A DNA stretch of 30,710 nucleotides from Candidatus Woesearchaeota archaeon (GCA_019323575.1 JAHWHB010000036.1:1-30710), one strand, 5' to 3'; counted from the stretch's first letter, positions 23,465 through 30,370 are shown. Numbers and translations are program-made. The notes: generated by a model from the sequence alone, not told the origin.

Positions 23465-25243
23465 ATGGGATTGGGAGAGAGGATACTCAAAACAGCGACA
23501 AAAAACCCTGTGATAAACGGCGCAATAGCAAGCATTGGAACATCCGCATATCTTTTGCACGAAGCACTACAACAATTTGAATGCGATGCTTCACTAAAAT
23601 ACGACACTCTAAACAGATTAGGCTACCTAACGACGCATGTATTGCTTCCTGCAATACCTGTCTATTTAGCAACAAGCGTGCTGACAGCAATTTTAAAATC
23701 AATAACAAAAGAAAAAGGACACAGAACAAAATTAAGCGATTTCAAAACAATAAGAAAACTAAAAAAAGAATTAAGAAAAGCAACACCGCCAACAATAAAC
23801 TTCACAGGAGAACAAAAAATCAGATACGGAATTCCAGATTTATACAAACCAGACTTTCAGGGTTTAGACGAAGCTGCAAGAAATGCAAGAAAAACACGCA
23901 ACTCAGCACAAGCAATGTATTTGTCCGTAAAGTACATCAGTAAGGGAAAATATGACGAAGGACTAATACTTCTCAGAGATGCAATAGACTGGCTTGAAGG
24001 AAAAAGACCAAAATCAAGCTTAACATCAAGACCAGCACTATCACTATTTACAATAGCCTCTGCGGGATCAAAACTATTTGAGCCCTGTGAAGCATGGAAT
24101 TATGTGATTCTTGCAGTATACGAAGCAATCAGACGGCCAGAGAAAGCATGGTACTGGAGCTCTCTAGGAAAAATGGTGGCAGACACATTTGACCAGCAAA
24201 GAGCAGAAATGTACATCATCCACTCTTTGCTTGCAACAGCACAAAAAAGAACAGACCAAGAACAAGCATGGCAAGAAACAATAGCACTATTGCAAGAAAT
24301 AGGAAAGCCGGAAAGACTAGGAGAATCAAAAAACCCAGTATGGAAGCTAAAAAACAACGAGTTCTTCGCAAACACGTTTGCATTCAAAGGAAACCCAAAC
24401 AGAAACGCACTAGAAGCAGAGAGAACAACAGCATTAAAGCTTGAAGAGATACTAAACGGAATAGCCACAGTCCCACAACCATTATACATAACGCAGAACG
24501 AACAAAACAATCTTTACACATACGTTATGAGATATTTAGAAGGAGAACTACTATACGACCAACTTGAGAATGGAAGAAAAGCAGGACTTAAAAAAGTGAT
24601 ACCAGTGCTGGCAAGAATACTAGCAAGATATCCGACAGCAGAACTTCCAAGAGTAAGCATAACAGAAAAAACAGCAAAAAAACTCAAATCACTAGGAATG
24701 CCATCAGCATACAAATACTTCCAACCAGTAATAGAAGACCTAGAAATGCAAAAAATATGGGCGGCAAACAAAGACGCGCACCCAGAACAATGGCAAATCA
24801 TAAACCACCCAGGCATAAATGAAAAAGTAGGGGTGTTGGATGCAGAGATAAAAGAAATACAGCCAATAGTGCTGGATTTTGCAAACCTGTTATACTACAA
24901 CGGAGAATTCACAAGAGAAGAAAGAGAAAAACGCGTTTACCAACTCATAGATGAGATAAGAAAAGAAGGAGCAAACAATCCAAAACTAGCACACGCATAT
25001 GAAGGAGAAAACAGACTATTGCTAAGAGCAGTAGACAACGCAGCAATATTCAGAATGCTCTGCCTGTTAGAAGCCTGGGACGAGAGCAGACCAAAAATGC
25101 ACAGCCAAAGAGAAAGACTCGTAAAAACAGCACTAGAATCCATGAAAGACCTAAGAGAACACGACCCAAAATTCTACACTGAAAACGAACAGGATTACGA
25201 TAAACTAAAAGAAAGAATACCAGAGCTCCTTAATGCAACTTAA
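23465..25243 (+). CDS. Membrane-anchored helical-repeat protein with probable APH/kinase-like domain
   Basis: 592 aa from the ATG at 23465, the start fixed by the TATA centre 25.5 nt upstream. N-terminal hydrophobic segments (about 15-31 and 53-79) suggest membrane anchoring. Residues 130-285 are helical with TPR-like features (AMYLSVKYISKGKYDEGLILLRDA; then QRAEMYIIHSLLATAQ). Residues 290-490 resemble an aminoglycoside-phosphotransferase/protein-kinase-like fold. Candidate elements are Lys308 (FAFKG), a helix Glu (317 or 319), the hinge-like MRYLEGELLYDQL (355-367), a catalytic-loop-like DAHPEQW (437-443), and GVLDAE with Asp459 followed by the PIVLDFANLL block typical of APH enzymes. The metal-binding Asn of the loop is replaced by Gln442. 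The kinase reading is my inference. Substrate unknown. Confidence 0.75.
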   Translation: MGLGERILKTATKNPVINGAIASIGTSAYLLHEALQQFECDASLKYDTLNRLGYLTTHVLLPAIPVYLATSVLTAILKSITKEKGHRTKLSDFKTIRKLKKELRKATPPTINFTGEQKIRYGIPDLYKPDFQGLDEAARNARKTRNSAQAMYLSVKYISKGKYDEGLILLRDAIDWLEGKRPKSSLTSRPALSLFTIASAGSKLFEPCEAWNYVILAVYEAIRRPEKAWYWSSLGKMVADTFDQQRAEMYIIHSLLATAQKRTDQEQAWQETIALLQEIGKPERLGESKNPVWKLKNNEFFANTFAFKGNPNRNALEAERTTALKLEEILNGIATVPQPLYITQNEQNNLYTYVMRYLEGELLYDQLENGRKAGLKKVIPVLARILARYPTAELPRVSITEKTAKKLKSLGMPSAYKYFQPVIEDLEMQKIWAANKDAHPEQWQIINHPGINEKVGVLDAEIKEIQPIVLDFANLLYYNGEFTREEREKRVYQLIDEIRKEGANNPKLAHAYEGENRLLLRAVDNAAIFRMLCLLEAWDESRPKMHSQRERLVKTALESMKDLREHDPKFYTENEQDYDKLKERIPELLNAT

Positions 25244-25303
25244 GAACCTTAAGAACAACAAATAAACACTAATTCTGCCTATAATATACCTGAGGTGAGC
25301 ACC

Positions 25304-25783
25304 ATGAAGAAAAAAGACATCAAAATCATCAGCTATCTCAGACAAAACGGAAGAATCCCGCTAAAAGAAATATCACGCAAAACCAAAATACCAATGAGCA
25401 CAGTACACGAACGAATCAAAAAAATAACAGAAGAAAAAATAATCAAGCCAACAACAACAATCGATTACGAAAAAATAGGGTATTCAGCAAGAGCGCAAAT
25501 AATGCTCGCAGCAGAAGAAAAAGAAAAACTCACGGAACACCTCAAAAAACATCCAAACGTAAACACACTATACAGAATAAACAACGGCTGGAACATAATG
25601 GCAGAATGCATATTCAAAGACATGAACCAGCTAGAAGACTTCATAGACAAACTAGAAAGCCTTTTCCACATAAAACAAAAACAAGTACACTACATAATAG
25701 CAGAACTCCAAAAAGAGAAGTTCCTCACACAACCCGAAATCGCAGAACAGATGATAAACCCGGCGCCAACAAAAGTTGGCTAG
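25304..25783 (+). CDS. Lrp/AsnC-family transcriptional regulator
   Basis: 159 aa. The N-terminal helix-turn-helix (about 1-55) has the family signature DIKIISYLRQNGRIPLKEISRKT, then the recognition helix PMSTVHERIKKI. The C-terminal part is a RAM-like alpha/beta domain (SARAQIMLA; HPNVNTLYRINNGWNIMAECIF) used in feast/famine regulators for oligomerisation and ligand sensing. The ATG at 25304 is preferred to a GTG at 25295 because that GTG is part of the ribosome binding site GAGGTGAG (25292-25299 region). It stands between the kinase-like gene and pilin-like cluster 2 and is a candidate regulator of that cluster. Two hairpins follow its end. Confidence 0.88.
   Translation: MKKKDIKIISYLRQNGRIPLKEISRKTKIPMSTVHERIKKITEEKIIKPTTTIDYEKIGYSARAQIMLAAEEKEKLTEHLKKHPNVNTLYRINNGWNIMAECIFKDMNQLEDFIDKLESLFHIKQKQVHYIIAELQKEKFLTQPEIAEQMINPAPTKVG
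25765..25780 (+). repeat. Small hairpin at the 3' end of the Lrp-like gene
   Basis: GCCAAC (25765-25770), AAAA loop, GTTGGC (25775-25780): a perfect six-pair stem overlapping the last codons. It is directly followed by a much larger hairpin and could contribute to 3'-end formation or stability. Confidence 0.5.
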
Positions 25784-25788
25784 TTCTT

Positions 25789-25834
25789 CGGATTTTTACT
25801 CTCTCCCAACCTGCGCGGGAGAGAGAAAAATCCG
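25789..25834 (+). repeat. Strong long hairpin between the Lrp-like gene and pilin-like cluster 2
   Basis: The arms at 25789-25807 and 25817-25834 pair over 18 base pairs with a single bulged A and a 9-nt loop (AACCTGCGC). The stem has a CTCTCTCCC/GGGAGAGAG inner half and a CGGATTTTT/AAAAATCCG outer half. No T tract follows on the plus strand, so it is not a standard archaeal terminator. It lies 5 nt after the stop codon and 35 nt before the next TATA box. Possible roles are a 3'-end stabiliser, a processing site or part of a small RNA. Confidence 0.6.
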
Positions 25835-25868
25835 TCCAAAATAAGGTAAAAAGGAAATAATAGCTAAA

Positions 25869-25878
25869 CATTTAAATA
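25869..25878 (+). promoter_or_regulatory. TATA box of the first unit of cluster 2
   Basis: CATTTAAATACA at this position puts the start near 25900. That gives a leader of about 24 nt containing GAGGTG (25912-25917) before the ATG at 25924. It is the only leadered promoter in cluster 2. Confidence 0.6.
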
Positions 25879-25923
25879 CAACCAAGCTCTCGAAATACAT
25901 AATACCAAAACGAGGTGCATATC

Positions 25924-26229
25924 ATGAAAGGTCAAGGATTACCAATCAGCACAATAATAATAGCCGCACTAGGAATACTAGTTCTAGTAGTAATAGGCGC
26001 AATATTCGGAGGGCAAATAGGCAAGTTCGGAAAAGCAGCAAGCGAATGCCCGGGAAGATGCTACAAACTAAACCCGCCAGCAGGAGCGCCACCAGGAATA
26101 TACTCTGCAGACCCCTGCAACCCAGAATTTGAAACCAGACTAAGCGGAGCAAGCATACCAAGAAACATGCCAAAAACAGACAACCCAACACCATGGAGAT
26201 GCGACGAATGCTGCATACTAACAGGCTAA
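25924..26229 (+). CDS. Small pilin-like protein with KGQ leader and C-terminal Cys pair
   Basis: 101 aa starting MKGQGLPISTIIIAALGILVL: a Gly-Gln class III leader with a hydrophobic helix at about 9-28. The short ectodomain has six cysteines (ECPGRCY, DPCNPEF, RCDECC), ending with an adjacent Cys pair four residues from the C-terminus. A GTG at 25915 is part of GAGGTG and is rejected as start. It is related to the next protein and to the one at 28229: the shared helix is Ile/Val-rich after GLPI-T/S, and each ends with a CC pair. Overlaps the next gene. Confidence 0.8.
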   Translation: MKGQGLPISTIIIAALGILVLVVIGAIFGGQIGKFGKAASECPGRCYKLNPPAGAPPGIYSADPCNPEFETRLSGASIPRNMPKTDNPTPWRCDECCILTG

Positions 26230-26480
26230 ACAAAAGAGCACAAGGACTCCCAATAACAACCATAATAATAGCAGTAATAGGACTCATCGTGCTGGTAATT
26301 CTCGTAGTACTAGTACAACAACAAGTCACAAAAACAGGCAAAGGACTAAGAAACGTATCAGAATCAAACTGCCCAGGAGAAGTCGCACCAATAGGAACAG
26401 ACTGCGACATCATATACGGCAGCTACTCAGACGCACCAGCAGGACAAAAAATCTGCTGCAAAACAGGCACAATCAAATAG
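26208..26480 (+). CDS. Small pilin-like protein with NKRAQ leader and C-terminal Cys pair
   Basis: 90 aa if started at the ATG at 26208; an in-frame ATG at 26193 is possible but overlaps the previous gene further. The leader MLHTNRLNKRAQ ends in a typical Ala-Gln site and is followed by GLPITTIIIAVIGLIVLVILV (about 13-33), nearly the same as the neighbour's helix. QQQVTK after the helix is identical to the protein at 28229, showing these are paralogues. The ectodomain is about 50 aa with four cysteines, the last two adjacent (KICCKTG). The unusually long leader comes from lack of an ATG next to NKRAQ, so the start is uncertain. Confidence 0.75.
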   Translation: MLHTNRLNKRAQGLPITTIIIAVIGLIVLVILVVLVQQQVTKTGKGLRNVSESNCPGEVAPIGTDCDIIYGSYSDAPAGQKICCKTGTIK

Positions 26481-26485
26481 CAAGA

Positions 26486-26496
26486 CTTTTATATAC
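26486..26496 (+). promoter_or_regulatory. TATA box for the micro-protein/large-protein unit
   Basis: CTTTTATATAC is centred about 25 nt before the ATG at 26516, the leaderless distance. It begins a new unit of four ATGA-coupled genes inside cluster 2. Confidence 0.6.
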
Positions 26497-26515
26497 AGTT
26501 TCTTGAAGAAACCCC

Positions 26516-26632
26516 ATGAAAAGAGGTATGGGAAAGAAAGCCATAGCACTAAAAGAACTCATAATCATAATCCTAGTAGTGATAATATTCAGCGCAATAA
26601 TCTACGGACTATGGGGAATACTCTCAAAATGA
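26516..26632 (+). CDS. 38-aa micro-protein: leader plus single hydrophobic helix
   Basis: A very short frame: MKRGMGKKAIALKELIII begins it and one hydrophobic helix (about 16-35) fills nearly the rest, ending GILSK. The GKKA-I site resembles a class III leader, and Glu14 lies at the start of the helix, as in pilin N-terminal helices. There is effectively no ectodomain. Support for expression: a TATA box 25 nt upstream, and the TGA stop overlapping the next ATG (ATGA at 26629-26632). An alternative start is the ATG at 26528. It could be a micro-pilin, an assembly spacer or a regulator of the adjoining membrane protein. No recognised family. Confidence 0.65.
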   Translation: MKRGMGKKAIALKELIIIILVVIIFSAIIYGLWGILSK

Positions 26633-27531
26633 GATTGCTGAGCTCAAAAAAAGGAGTGACAGAAGCAGTAATAGTAGGTGTTGTAATCGCAGTAATAGGA
26701 GCAATAATATTCTTAACAGTACTATGGCCAGCATTCAGCGCGCTACTAAAAGGAGCGGCAGCAACAGGAGAATGCAACTGGAACCTTTTCATCGCAACAG
26801 CAATACGAAAAGGCTCATTCGGATTCCTAGAAGTGGAACCAGGATGCAAAGCAGAATACATGACAGTGGACTCAGAACTGCTCAAGAAGTATTACACACT
26901 AGCAAAAAAAAGAATCACAAAATACTGCCCAGGAGTAAGCATAGTAGGAAAAGCAGCAAGCACAACACAAAATTATTACTCAACAGCGGCTCAGGACTTC
27001 TGCCCGCAACAACAAGTAGGATATGAAGAACTGAACGAATGGGCGATGGACTTCATAATAGCCAAAAAAATGCAAGAATGCACAGACAAAGTATGGCACG
27101 GAAAACTAGACTTTTTCGCACAAGAATGGGGAAACAGAAGTGTGTGCGTAGTATGCAGCGTAATAAGCTTCTCAGACGACCTTCCAGTAACACTAAAAAC
27201 AAAAGAGATAGAAAGCCTATACGACCTGCTAAACGCAGAACCATACTACAAAACAACATACTATAATTATATTTCAGACTGGCAAACAATAAAACCAACA
27301 AAACCAATGTACTACTACAAAACAGACAAACCACTGGCCGTCACATTCATGCATACCAAAGACGGATACTGGGAAGGAGTGGTCTTGGGCGCAGTGGGCG
27401 CGCCAGTTTTGGGTGGAATATTTACAGGGATACTAACAGGGTACATGCTGGACGCACCAGACAGTACAAAACAATTAATGGTATTACCGTACGAGGATTT
27501 AAGAAAAGCATGCACAGACATAATAGCATGA
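26629..27531 (+). CDS. Large pilin-like/exported protein with KKG leader and second C-terminal helix
   Basis: 300 aa. The leader MRLLSSKKG is followed by a hydrophobic helix (about 12-33). The ectodomain contains GECNWNLF (47-54), EWAMDFIIAKKMQECTDKVWHGKL (in two parts, about 137-160) and VCVVCSVISFSDD, a Cys-x-x-Cys-containing combination I recall from DPANN exported proteins of unknown role. Near the C-terminus a Gly-rich hydrophobic segment (about 258-280, GVVLGAVGAPVLGGIF) may be a second membrane helix with glycine packing. The start at the ATGA overlap is chosen over an upstream ATG in the same frame (26503), which overlaps the micro-protein in a different frame. It overlaps the next micro-gene by ATGA. 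Confidence 0.78.
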   Translation: MRLLSSKKGVTEAVIVGVVIAVIGAIIFLTVLWPAFSALLKGAAATGECNWNLFIATAIRKGSFGFLEVEPGCKAEYMTVDSELLKKYYTLAKKRITKYCPGVSIVGKAASTTQNYYSTAAQDFCPQQQVGYEELNEWAMDFIIAKKMQECTDKVWHGKLDFFAQEWGNRSVCVVCSVISFSDDLPVTLKTKEIESLYDLLNAEPYYKTTYYNYISDWQTIKPTKPMYYYKTDKPLAVTFMHTKDGYWEGVVLGAVGAPVLGGIFTGILTGYMLDAPDSTKQLMVLPYEDLRKACTDIIA

Positions 27532-27665
27532 ACAAAAAAGCAGACATTCCAGGATGGGTGCAAATAGTAGGAATAATCATAGCACTGATAGTACTCGCAT
27601 TCCTGATATGGCTCGCAGTCAAATCAGGAAAAACAGGAGTAGAAGTAATAACAGAAATACCATGA
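27528..27665 (+). CDS. 45-aa micro-protein with NKKA leader and single helix
   Basis: MNKKADIPGWVQIVGIII begins a 45-aa protein with a KKA-D leader site, one hydrophobic helix (about 10-30) and a 15-residue polar tail ending TEIP. Both ends are ATGA overlaps (27528-27531 with the gene before, 27662-27665 with the gene after). Such double coupling is strong evidence that it is translated. Together with the 38-aa frame at 26516 it forms a small-large-small-large gene pattern. Micro-pilin or helix-only subunit is inferred. Confidence 0.68.
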   Translation: MNKKADIPGWVQIVGIIIALIVLAFLIWLAVKSGKTGVEVITEIP

Positions 27666-28195
27666 AAGGCGGCTCGAAAACAATATTCATCTGGCTGGTG
27701 CTAGGAATAATAGTCATAGCAATATTAGCAATATTTGTATCACAAAGAAAAGAAGCAACAGAAAAATCAGTATTCACAAACATAGCAGACAAATTCCTGC
27801 CAAGCAAAAAAGAAACAGCAATACCGGGAACAGTAGCAGGAGGATGCCCAATAATAGAACTAAACGGAGCAGAGATGCTTGCCCAAGCAATGCTTGACTG
27901 CTGGTGCATGGGTCAAGGCTGCGGTTCAGACCCCGGCCTCAAAAAAGAAATACCCTGCTGTTACAACGTCACAACAAAAAAACTAACACAACCGATAACA
28001 GAACAAGAAGTCAGAAACGAACTGAAAAGAAAAGGAACAACAGGAAAATACATTGCAACAGCAAGCGCGAGAGGAGCAACCTGGAACATAGGAATATTAA
28101 ACCCAGGCGATTCAAATGTAATCATATGTTATGACAACGACTGGTACAATGAAGTATACGCAACAAGAAAAGCAACAGCAACAAACTGCAAGTAA
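27662..28195 (+). CDS. Pilin-like exported protein with KGG leader
   Basis: 177 aa starting MKGGSKTIFIWLVLGIIVIAI: a weak class III site (KGG-S) or simple signal anchor, with the helix at about 8-27. The ectodomain has about eight cysteines (GGCPII, LDCWCMGQGC, PCCYNV, TNCK). The motif IICYDNDWYNEV near the C-terminus belongs to a pattern I recall in DPANN exported proteins, with LAQAMLDCWCMG as its partner motif. The ATG is in an ATGA overlap with the preceding micro-gene; an ATG at 27554 in the same frame is rejected. Last gene of its unit; a new TATA overlaps its end. Confidence 0.78.
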   Translation: MKGGSKTIFIWLVLGIIVIAILAIFVSQRKEATEKSVFTNIADKFLPSKKETAIPGTVAGGCPIIELNGAEMLAQAMLDCWCMGQGCGSDPGLKKEIPCCYNVTTKKLTQPITEQEVRNELKRKGTTGKYIATASARGATWNIGILNPGDSNVIICYDNDWYNEVYATRKATATNCK

Positions 28196-28206
28196 AAATT
28201 TAAATA
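28196..28206 (+). promoter_or_regulatory. TATA box for the 104-aa pilin-like gene
   Basis: AATTTAAATAA directly after the preceding stop is centred 27 nt before the ATG at 28229. No ribosome binding site lies between them, so the transcript is expected to be leaderless. Confidence 0.65.
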
Positions 28207-28228
28207 ATACACAAACTAAACAACAACC

Positions 28229-28543
28229 ATGAAAAACAAAAAGGCGATGGAGATGACCATAGGGACAATAATAGCAATAGTGCTCGGATTAATAGTTCTT
28301 GTAATACTAGTAATATTCATACAACAACAGGTAACAAAAAGCGGACAAAAAATCGGAACACTAGAAGGAGAATCAGAATACGCACCAGACAAATGCCAAA
28401 GCATCATAAAAGGAACATTCTGCGCAGACAAATGCGACAGCGCAGCAGGATATGAAAAAAAGAATTCACCAACAGGCACTTGGAGCGACTGTAACGCGCC
28501 GGGTTCCAAAAAGACAATCTGCTGCGGAAAAATAGAGAGCTAG
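28229..28543 (+). CDS. Small pilin-like protein, paralogue of the two at 25924 and 26208
   Basis: 104 aa starting MKNKKAMEMTIGTIIAIVLGL. The KKA-M leader, the mature-helix Glu and the hydrophobic helix (about 11-32) fit a pilin-like substrate. GLIVLVILV followed by IQQQVTKSG is almost identical to the protein at 26208. The ectodomain (about 65 aa) has five cysteines and ends with ICCG near the C-terminus, as in the two paralogues. It has its own promoter and stands alone between two others, so its level can be set separately. Likely one of several interchangeable small subunits. Confidence 0.82.
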   Translation: MKNKKAMEMTIGTIIAIVLGLIVLVILVIFIQQQVTKSGQKIGTLEGESEYAPDKCQSIIKGTFCADKCDSAAGYEKKNSPTGTWSDCNAPGSKKTICCGKIES

Positions 28544-28550
28544 CACGGAA

Positions 28551-28560
28551 ACTTTAAATA
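28551..28560 (+). promoter_or_regulatory. TATA box for the last visible unit of cluster 2
   Basis: ACTTTAAATA is centred about 27.5 nt before the ATG at 28583, again a leaderless arrangement. It closely matches the orphan TATA at 3869 (CTTTAAATAC). Confidence 0.65.
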
Positions 28561-28582
28561 CACACTTTCTTACTTTCCAAAT

Positions 28583-29089
28583 ATGAAAAAGGGGCAAGTA
28601 GAAACACTAAACTGGCTAATAGAAATCCTAAAAGAAATACTACCATTAATCCTCGTAGTAGCAATAGTAGTGGGACTGTTAGCAATAGTATGGCGAGGAG
28701 AGATGCAACCGCCGGAAAAAGACTTCAAAAAAATACTAGAGGCAACAGACCACCTACTAGAAAGATTTGAAGACGGAAAACTCTACTCAAGCCAAGAAAT
28801 AACAGTACCACTAGACTCGGAAAAACCATTCCAAATAGCATTCTATCCCGGAGGAGGGCCAGTAATGCCGCCGGCATGCAAAGGAAGAACATGCGTGTGC
28901 ATGTATTTCATGACAAACGGAAAAAAAGAGACCTGCAAAACAATAGAAACAAGCAAACAATGCCAGCAATGCGGAGAAGACCTCTGCTCAGGACCATACA
29001 ACACATTCACAGTAGAAAAAGGAGATGCAGTAACAGTATCAGTAGACTGCACAAACAGCGGCAGCAGAATATCATATAATAAAGCATGA
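28583..29089 (+). CDS. Pilin-like protein with KKGQ leader
   Basis: 168 aa starting MKKGQVETLNWLIEILKEILP. KKG-Q with Glu at mature position 3 is a strong class III leader. The hydrophobic part is later than usual (about 20-40, after an amphipathic stretch). The ectodomain includes a Gly/Pro-rich turn (YPGGGPVMPP) and a dense cysteine set (ACKGRTCVCMYF, ETCKTI, KQCQQCGEDLC, DCTNSG), about ten in all. It has its own TATA and couples to the next gene by ATGA. Possibly a disulfide-stabilised subunit. Confidence 0.82.
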   Translation: MKKGQVETLNWLIEILKEILPLILVVAIVVGLLAIVWRGEMQPPEKDFKKILEATDHLLERFEDGKLYSSQEITVPLDSEKPFQIAFYPGGGPVMPPACKGRTCVCMYFMTNGKKETCKTIETSKQCQQCGEDLCSGPYNTFTVEKGDAVTVSVDCTNSGSRISYNKA

Positions 29090-29925
29090 AAAAAGCACAA
29101 ACAAAAACAACACTAATAGATTTATTCACACTAGTAATCGGATTTGGAATAGTATTCCTAAGCATAATGTACTCAGTAATGGAAATAGGAACAAACGAAG
29201 CATTCAGAAACCAACTCTACATAACAAGCCTGGGCATGGAATTACAATCAATGCAATCACTAGGACAAGACATAAACGCAATAAGAGAAATACAAGACGC
29301 AGGACCACAAACACTAGTATTCGAAAGCGGAAAAGCATACATAAGAGAAAGAGTGCCCATAAACACATTCCTATTCACACAAATACCAGAACTAGTCTTC
29401 ACAGGAGGAGAATTCACACCAGACAAGAGCAAAACAATAGGACCAATAACAATGTTCAAAACAGGCAACAGGTACGGAGTGGCACGGCCATCAAACGTGC
29501 CAAGCCAATATTTGCTGTACTGTGAAACACCAAAAGGAAACCCGCTCGCACAAATAAAACTGATATCTGAAGCAAACACGCAAATACTGGCAGACAGACT
29601 AAAAGCAGGAAGAACAATCTTCCAACAAAAATACGACGCAAAACTAATCCTAACACAAGGAAACACCAAAGCAGTAAAAGCATACTACAACACAGAAGAA
29701 GCAAGAAGACTAGCATGCGAAATACTCAACGAAATAACAAACGAATACAAAATACCAGTAAGACCAATACCAATAAACACAGAACACATCTCAAAAAACG
29801 ATCCAAAATACGAGCTAAAAGACACAAAACCAGCAGTCATACTCGAAATAGACCCAGGCATAACAAAAGAAAGCCAGCTGTCAGTGCAAATATACAAAGG
29901 ACTAGAGAACTATGGTGTGGTATAA
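29086..29925 (+). CDS. Pilin-like exported protein with KKAQ leader, Cys-poor
   Basis: 279 aa starting MKKAQTKTTLIDLFTLVIGFG: KKA-Q leader, Asp in the early mature helix, hydrophobic segment at about 13-30. Unlike its neighbours the ectodomain has only two cysteines (LLYCETP, RLACEIL). The C-terminal half is alpha/beta-looking (LILTQGNTKAVKAYYNTEEARRLACEI; KPAVILEIDPGI) and might be a globular enzymatic-type domain, but I recognise no catalytic motif. The start is in an ATGA overlap, and the end overlaps the next gene by 14 nt. Confidence 0.8.
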   Translation: MKKAQTKTTLIDLFTLVIGFGIVFLSIMYSVMEIGTNEAFRNQLYITSLGMELQSMQSLGQDINAIREIQDAGPQTLVFESGKAYIRERVPINTFLFTQIPELVFTGGEFTPDKSKTIGPITMFKTGNRYGVARPSNVPSQYLLYCETPKGNPLAQIKLISEANTQILADRLKAGRTIFQQKYDAKLILTQGNTKAVKAYYNTEEARRLACEILNEITNEYKIPVRPIPINTEHISKNDPKYELKDTKPAVILEIDPGITKESQLSVQIYKGLENYGVV

Positions 29926-30370
29926 ACGAGCACAAGCAGGAGAACCATTATGGTATGGATTCCTATTCCTACCACTAACAGTAATCATAGTACTTGCAAT
30001 AATAATAATGCCAAGAAGCATAATGGGCGACAGCGTACAACCAGTACCATTAGACGAACAAGTACAAGCAAAACAAATAATGTCAAGAATGTGGGAAACA
30101 AACGCAATAACAGGAAGAACCTCCCCCTTCCAATACACAGGGGATTTAACAGGAATAAACAACACCTACACCAAAAAACTAATGGCATACTCAGTCACAC
30201 TAGACGGCAAAACAACAATACACCAAAAACAATTCTACGACATGGCAAAACCAATAGCGCCATTCAGATATTTATCATACACAGAAGTAAGAAAAGTCAA
30301 CGTCAAAGGAACAGAAAAACAACTAATCATAGAAGAATACTACCCGAAAAAATATGAAACAAAAACGTAA
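29912..30370 (+). CDS. Pilin-like protein with YKRAQ leader
   Basis: 152 aa starting MVWYKRAQAGEPLWYGFLFLP. KRA-Q is a good class III site with a mature Glu (AGEPL), and the hydrophobic helix spans about 14-33. The ectodomain has no cysteines and reads as amphipathic helix followed by beta strands (KLMAYSVTLDG, KQLIIEEYYP). It overlaps both neighbours (14 and 17 nt). Grouped with the preceding and following genes as a three-gene set of Cys-poor subunits. Confidence 0.8.
   Translation: MVWYKRAQAGEPLWYGFLFLPLTVIIVLAIIIMPRSIMGDSVQPVPLDEQVQAKQIMSRMWETNAITGRTSPFQYTGDLTGINNTYTKKLMAYSVTLDGKTTIHQKQFYDMAKPIAPFRYLSYTEVRKVNVKGTEKQLIIEEYYPKKYETKT

Noticed and set aside
25281..25290. TATA-like ATAATATACC directly before the Lrp-like gene
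   Set aside because: Its centre is about 18 nt before the ATG and would place the start inside the coding region. It overlaps the approach to the ribosome binding site, so an upstream start or read-through is preferred.
25295..25303. GTG start adding three residues to the Lrp-like protein
   Set aside because: The GTG is part of the GAGGTGAG ribosome binding site that fits the ATG at 25304.
29086..29925. Reading the C-terminal half of the 279-aa protein as an amidase- or hydrolase-like domain because of VILEIDPGI
   Set aside because: No catalytic His/Glu set or metal-binding pattern accompanies the short match, so it is left as unknown.
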